In this document: one piece after another, positions 5,670 through 7,201 of the stretch
Layout of the letters: the number at the start of each line of letters is the position of its first letter
Position numbering within the stretch: position 1 is the first letter of the stretch
DNA from: Thermoplasmata archaeon
GTDB taxonomy: Archaea > Thermoplasmatota > B47-G6 > B47-G6B > 47-G6
Length of the DNA: 7,201 bases
Direction of reading: 5' to 3'
Assembly (NCBI GenBank): GCA_003663565.1
Contig: QMTT01000037.1
Coordinates: forward strand, 1-7,201
The notes under the pieces: model-generated
What the model was told of the DNA's origin: nothing
The model's input: only the letters and a program-made list of their open reading frames with translations
Database searches by the model: none
Position numbers and translations under genes: made by a program

Positions 5670-6731
5670 TCAGACAGTAGAGCTCTCTTCGTCTTCGTAT
5701 ATATCCTCTTTGGCGGGTTCATTATACCTCACAAAACCCTCAAGGGTTTCTATTCTGTACATCGTTGAGGTGTACCATTCACGTTTTGGGCTTCTCTTGA
5801 CTGGAGCTATCTGCATAGCTCTTGTCTTCTCCACGTATCCCCAGTTCACATAGACGTTAAAGTTGTGAATCATATCTGTTATGACAACGCGCATATCAAG
5901 CAACATCCTTTGTAGATAATACCACTTCTCAAGAGAAGCCTCTGCTCTTGTAATTCCGAAATATCCAGCACATCTTGGGCCACGAAGACCTGAAATACCA
6001 CGAGATATAAAGAGTCTTAACGCTTCTTTGGTCTCAGAGGGATCTGTAATGAATGTGTCGTACTTCGCATAATGCCTCTCCGGAAGAGGGTCTCTTATGT
6101 CGTATATCTCTGCACTGACGTTAAGACCATACTCTTTTGCTACATTATTAATAAAGTTCACCAGTCTTTCATCTATCTCAAGCACCACAACATCTTTTGG
6201 AAGTCCACTAAGACCAGCGGCAATTGATGTAAGGTCATCGTCACCAATAACAAGTAATTTCTTGTTTTGTATATCCATTTTGTTTGCCATAAGAGCTACG
6301 CGTGAGACTGTGACCTCTGGAAGTACATATCCTTGATCATACTGTTGTATAGCCTCAGGCCTGTTCTCAGCAATCTTCTTAAACTCCTTTAATACGTCTT
6401 CGAAGTCCTCTAGAGATATCCCTCTACCCTGACAATGAGGACACTTCTTATAGTACGGCTTTGGTATCTCGAGCTCCTTTACAAGATCCTTTCCTTTGTT
6501 GGTGAAGACTATACTCTCCTCTTTAAACTCAATATATCCATTTTTGTTAAGTTCTTTCAATATTTCAGAAGCTGCAGGAATTGGTACTTCGGAGTAAAAT
6601 ATAATTTCCCAAAAATCTTCGGTAATTTGTAATGCTGATAAAATCCTTCTGATATCTGCGTCGTATACTGGCACCTTCGTTTTTTCACTAACTGTTTTTC
6701 TTATTGCTTCAATTATGTTTTCGGGGCTCAT
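5670..6731 (-). CDS. bpsA: N4-bis(aminopropyl)spermidine synthase (branched-chain polyamine synthase)
   Basis: BpsA adds two aminopropyl groups from decarboxylated AdoMet to the secondary amine of spermidine, giving a quaternary branched polyamine typical of (hyper)thermophiles. The 353-residue protein has an N-terminal winged-helix-like domain (about 1-90), a CPHCQGRG motif (97-104), and a Rossmann domain with LLVIGDDDLTS. The GDDD at 163-166 is the family's characteristic catalytic motif. EID (185-187) and FITDPSET (227-234) follow, and the C-terminus is acidic. A longer frame starts at ATG 6782, but a TATA box lies inside that extension, 26 bp before ATG 6731. The mRNA is therefore probably leaderless and starts at 6731, giving a length close to the characterised Thermococcus enzyme. 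It leads a same-strand group with speD and speE, the source of its donor and acceptor. Confidence 0.93.
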   Translation of the reverse strand: MSPENIIEAIRKTVSEKTKVPVYDADIRRILSALQITEDFWEIIFYSEVPIPAASEILKELNKNGYIEFKEESIVFTNKGKDLVKELEIPKPYYKKCPHCQGRGISLEDFEDVLKEFKKIAENRPEAIQQYDQGYVLPEVTVSRVALMANKMDIQNKKLLVIGDDDLTSIAAGLSGLPKDVVVLEIDERLVNFINNVAKEYGLNVSAEIYDIRDPLPERHYAKYDTFITDPSETKEALRLFISRGISGLRGPRCAGYFGITRAEASLEKWYYLQRMLLDMRVVITDMIHNFNVYVNWGYVEKTRAMQIAPVKRSPKREWYTSTMYRIETLEGFVRYNEPAKEDIYEDEESSTV

Positions 6732-6752
6732 GAAATTAGTAAAAATAGTCTT

Positions 6753-6763
6753 ATTATATAAGG
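6753..6763 (-). promoter_or_regulatory. TATA box of bpsA (leaderless promoter)
   Basis: On the minus strand CCTTATATAAT reads from 6763 to 6753, preceded by AAA as part of a possible BRE. Its centre is 26 bp from the A of ATG 6731, the classical archaeal distance to the transcription start. No Shine-Dalgarno sequence precedes that ATG. Both facts point to a leaderless mRNA and fix the start codon. Confidence 0.75.
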
Positions 6764-6960
6764 TTTGACCAACAGGTTGCATAACATTTCTAAAGAGATT
6801 TCCTTACTAAAAATCCATGGGTTCATTTATGAATTACGCACAAGCTGAATAGATCTTGAAGGAAGAATGACGAATAAAATCTAATTTTTTAAAAAGGTTG
6901 AAGGTTCTCGTGTTTCATGGCCTTTTCTGAAAATCATGTTTATATTCGTACTCCTTAGTG

Positions 6961-6976
6961 TTCTATTTAAATAGAA
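6961..6976. repeat. 16-bp perfect AT-rich palindrome
   Basis: TTCTATTTAAATAGAA is its own reverse complement. It lies in the AT-rich stretch 6783-7000, which holds no gene that I can support, about 230 bp upstream of bpsA. It could be a binding site for a dimeric regulator. AT-rich context raises the chance of coincidence. Confidence 0.7.
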
Positions 6977-7056
6977 ATATTAAATTTAAAGGCCTTCGGA
7001 GGAATAACCATAGGAGAAGACGCACAACAAGAAAAAGGACCATCAAGAAAGGGGTT

Positions 7057-7139
7057 CTCCTTACGGGAGCATTCATGAGCATTCGATGACTTTTAATCCC
7101 AGTCTCTGCTTCTCGAGGAGGATAATCCCGTAGGGATTA
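7057..7139 (-). repeat. Hairpins and direct repeat at the TnpB-like 3' end
   Basis: TAATCCC (7123-7129) and GGGATTA (7133-7139) form a 7-bp inverted repeat with a 3-nt loop. CTCC (7057-7060) and GGAG (7066-7069) form a shorter one. GAGCATTC occurs twice (7067-7074 and 7077-7084) with a 2-bp spacer. Small hairpins at the 3' end of tnpB are where the guide (omega) RNA scaffold of IS200/IS605 and IS607 elements is encoded. That connection is inference. Confidence 0.4.
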
Positions 7140-7201
7140 GCCTTCATCAGCCCCTCATCGGCGAAAGCCTCGGAACCTCCAACCCTTTCGGGGGAACCCC
7201 A
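7073..7201 (-). pseudogene. Possible 3' end of a TnpB-type transposon gene, running in from outside the window
   Basis: The minus strand is open from the window edge to a TGA at 7075-7073, encoding 42 residues that include GGSEAFADEGLMKANPYG and end LKVIECS. The sequence is GC-richer than the polyamine genes. It looks like the low-complexity C-terminal extension that archaeal TnpB proteins carry after the zinc ribbon and RuvC parts. None of the catalytic motifs is inside the window, so it may be the tail of an intact gene or only a relic. The other forward and reverse frames here are broken. I am not certain of the family. Confidence 0.35.

Noticed and set aside
6097..6632. Plus-strand frames opposite bpsA
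   Set aside because: They lie opposite a clear BpsA gene and show no motif or start signal.
6998..7078. Short plus-strand frame after GGAGG at 6998-7002
   Set aside because: It has no ATG, GTG or TTG at a suitable distance, fewer than 30 codons and no recognisable sequence.
1..7201. CRISPR array, tRNA or rRNA genes
   Set aside because: No regularly spaced repeats, no tRNA T-loop signature and no rRNA-like stretch were seen.

Overview
The window looks like chromosome from a hyperthermophilic archaeon of the Thermoproteota (Crenarchaeota) type. The evidence is a transcription factor B (TFIIB-like) gene, a Trm1-type tRNA methyltransferase, an archaeal branched-polyamine synthase (BpsA), AT-rich coding DNA with arginine encoded mostly by AGA/AGG, archaeal TATA boxes and IS607-type transposon remains. 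I cannot name the genus from the sequence alone.

Layout. (1) Positions 1-375 hold decayed mobile DNA, visibly more GC-rich than the rest. It is the 3' part of an IS607-family serine recombinase (TnpA) with an in-frame TGA, followed by what may be the frameshifted first codons of its TnpB partner. (2) Positions 376-592 have no convincing gene but several strong inverted repeats, some of which could sequester the ribosome binding site of the next gene. (3) Positions 593-2367 (+) carry a THEP1-type NTPase and a tRNA m2,2G26 methyltransferase gene (trm1). The trm1 frame is intact except for one in-frame TAA. (4) Positions 2330-2941 (-) carry an FtsJ/RlmE 2'-O-methyltransferase whose 3' end overlaps that of trm1 by 38 bp. 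(5) Positions 2942-3354 are a divergent, AT-rich control region with an interrupted stem-loop, a TATA box and a structured leader. (6) Positions 3355-4308 (+) carry tfb. (7) Positions 4328-6731 (-) are a polyamine block transcribed bpsA, speD, speE. (8) Positions 6732-7072 are AT-rich with the bpsA promoter and a 16-bp perfect palindrome. (9) Positions 7073-7201 are GC-rich again. A minus-strand frame running in from the right, with adjoining hairpins, looks like a second TnpB-type 3' end.

How the genes work together. AdoMet decarboxylase (speD) makes the aminopropyl donor. The aminopropyltransferase (speE) builds linear polyamines with it, and BpsA adds aminopropyl groups to the secondary amine of spermidine to give quaternary branched polyamines, which protect nucleic acids at high temperature. 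Trm1 and RlmE modify tRNA and rRNA, and TFB recruits RNA polymerase. So most of the window is housekeeping information processing and thermoprotection, flanked on both sides by transposon relics.

Starts: several genes have longer possible frames. I moved five starts using Shine-Dalgarno or TATA spacing (rlmE, tfb, speE, speD, bpsA). The clearest case is bpsA, where a TATA box centred 26 bp upstream of an internal ATG points to a leaderless mRNA. I found no wholly new system. The most notable items are the single stop inside trm1, the switch-like inverted repeats ahead of the NTPase gene, the structured tfb leader and the TnpB-like right edge.
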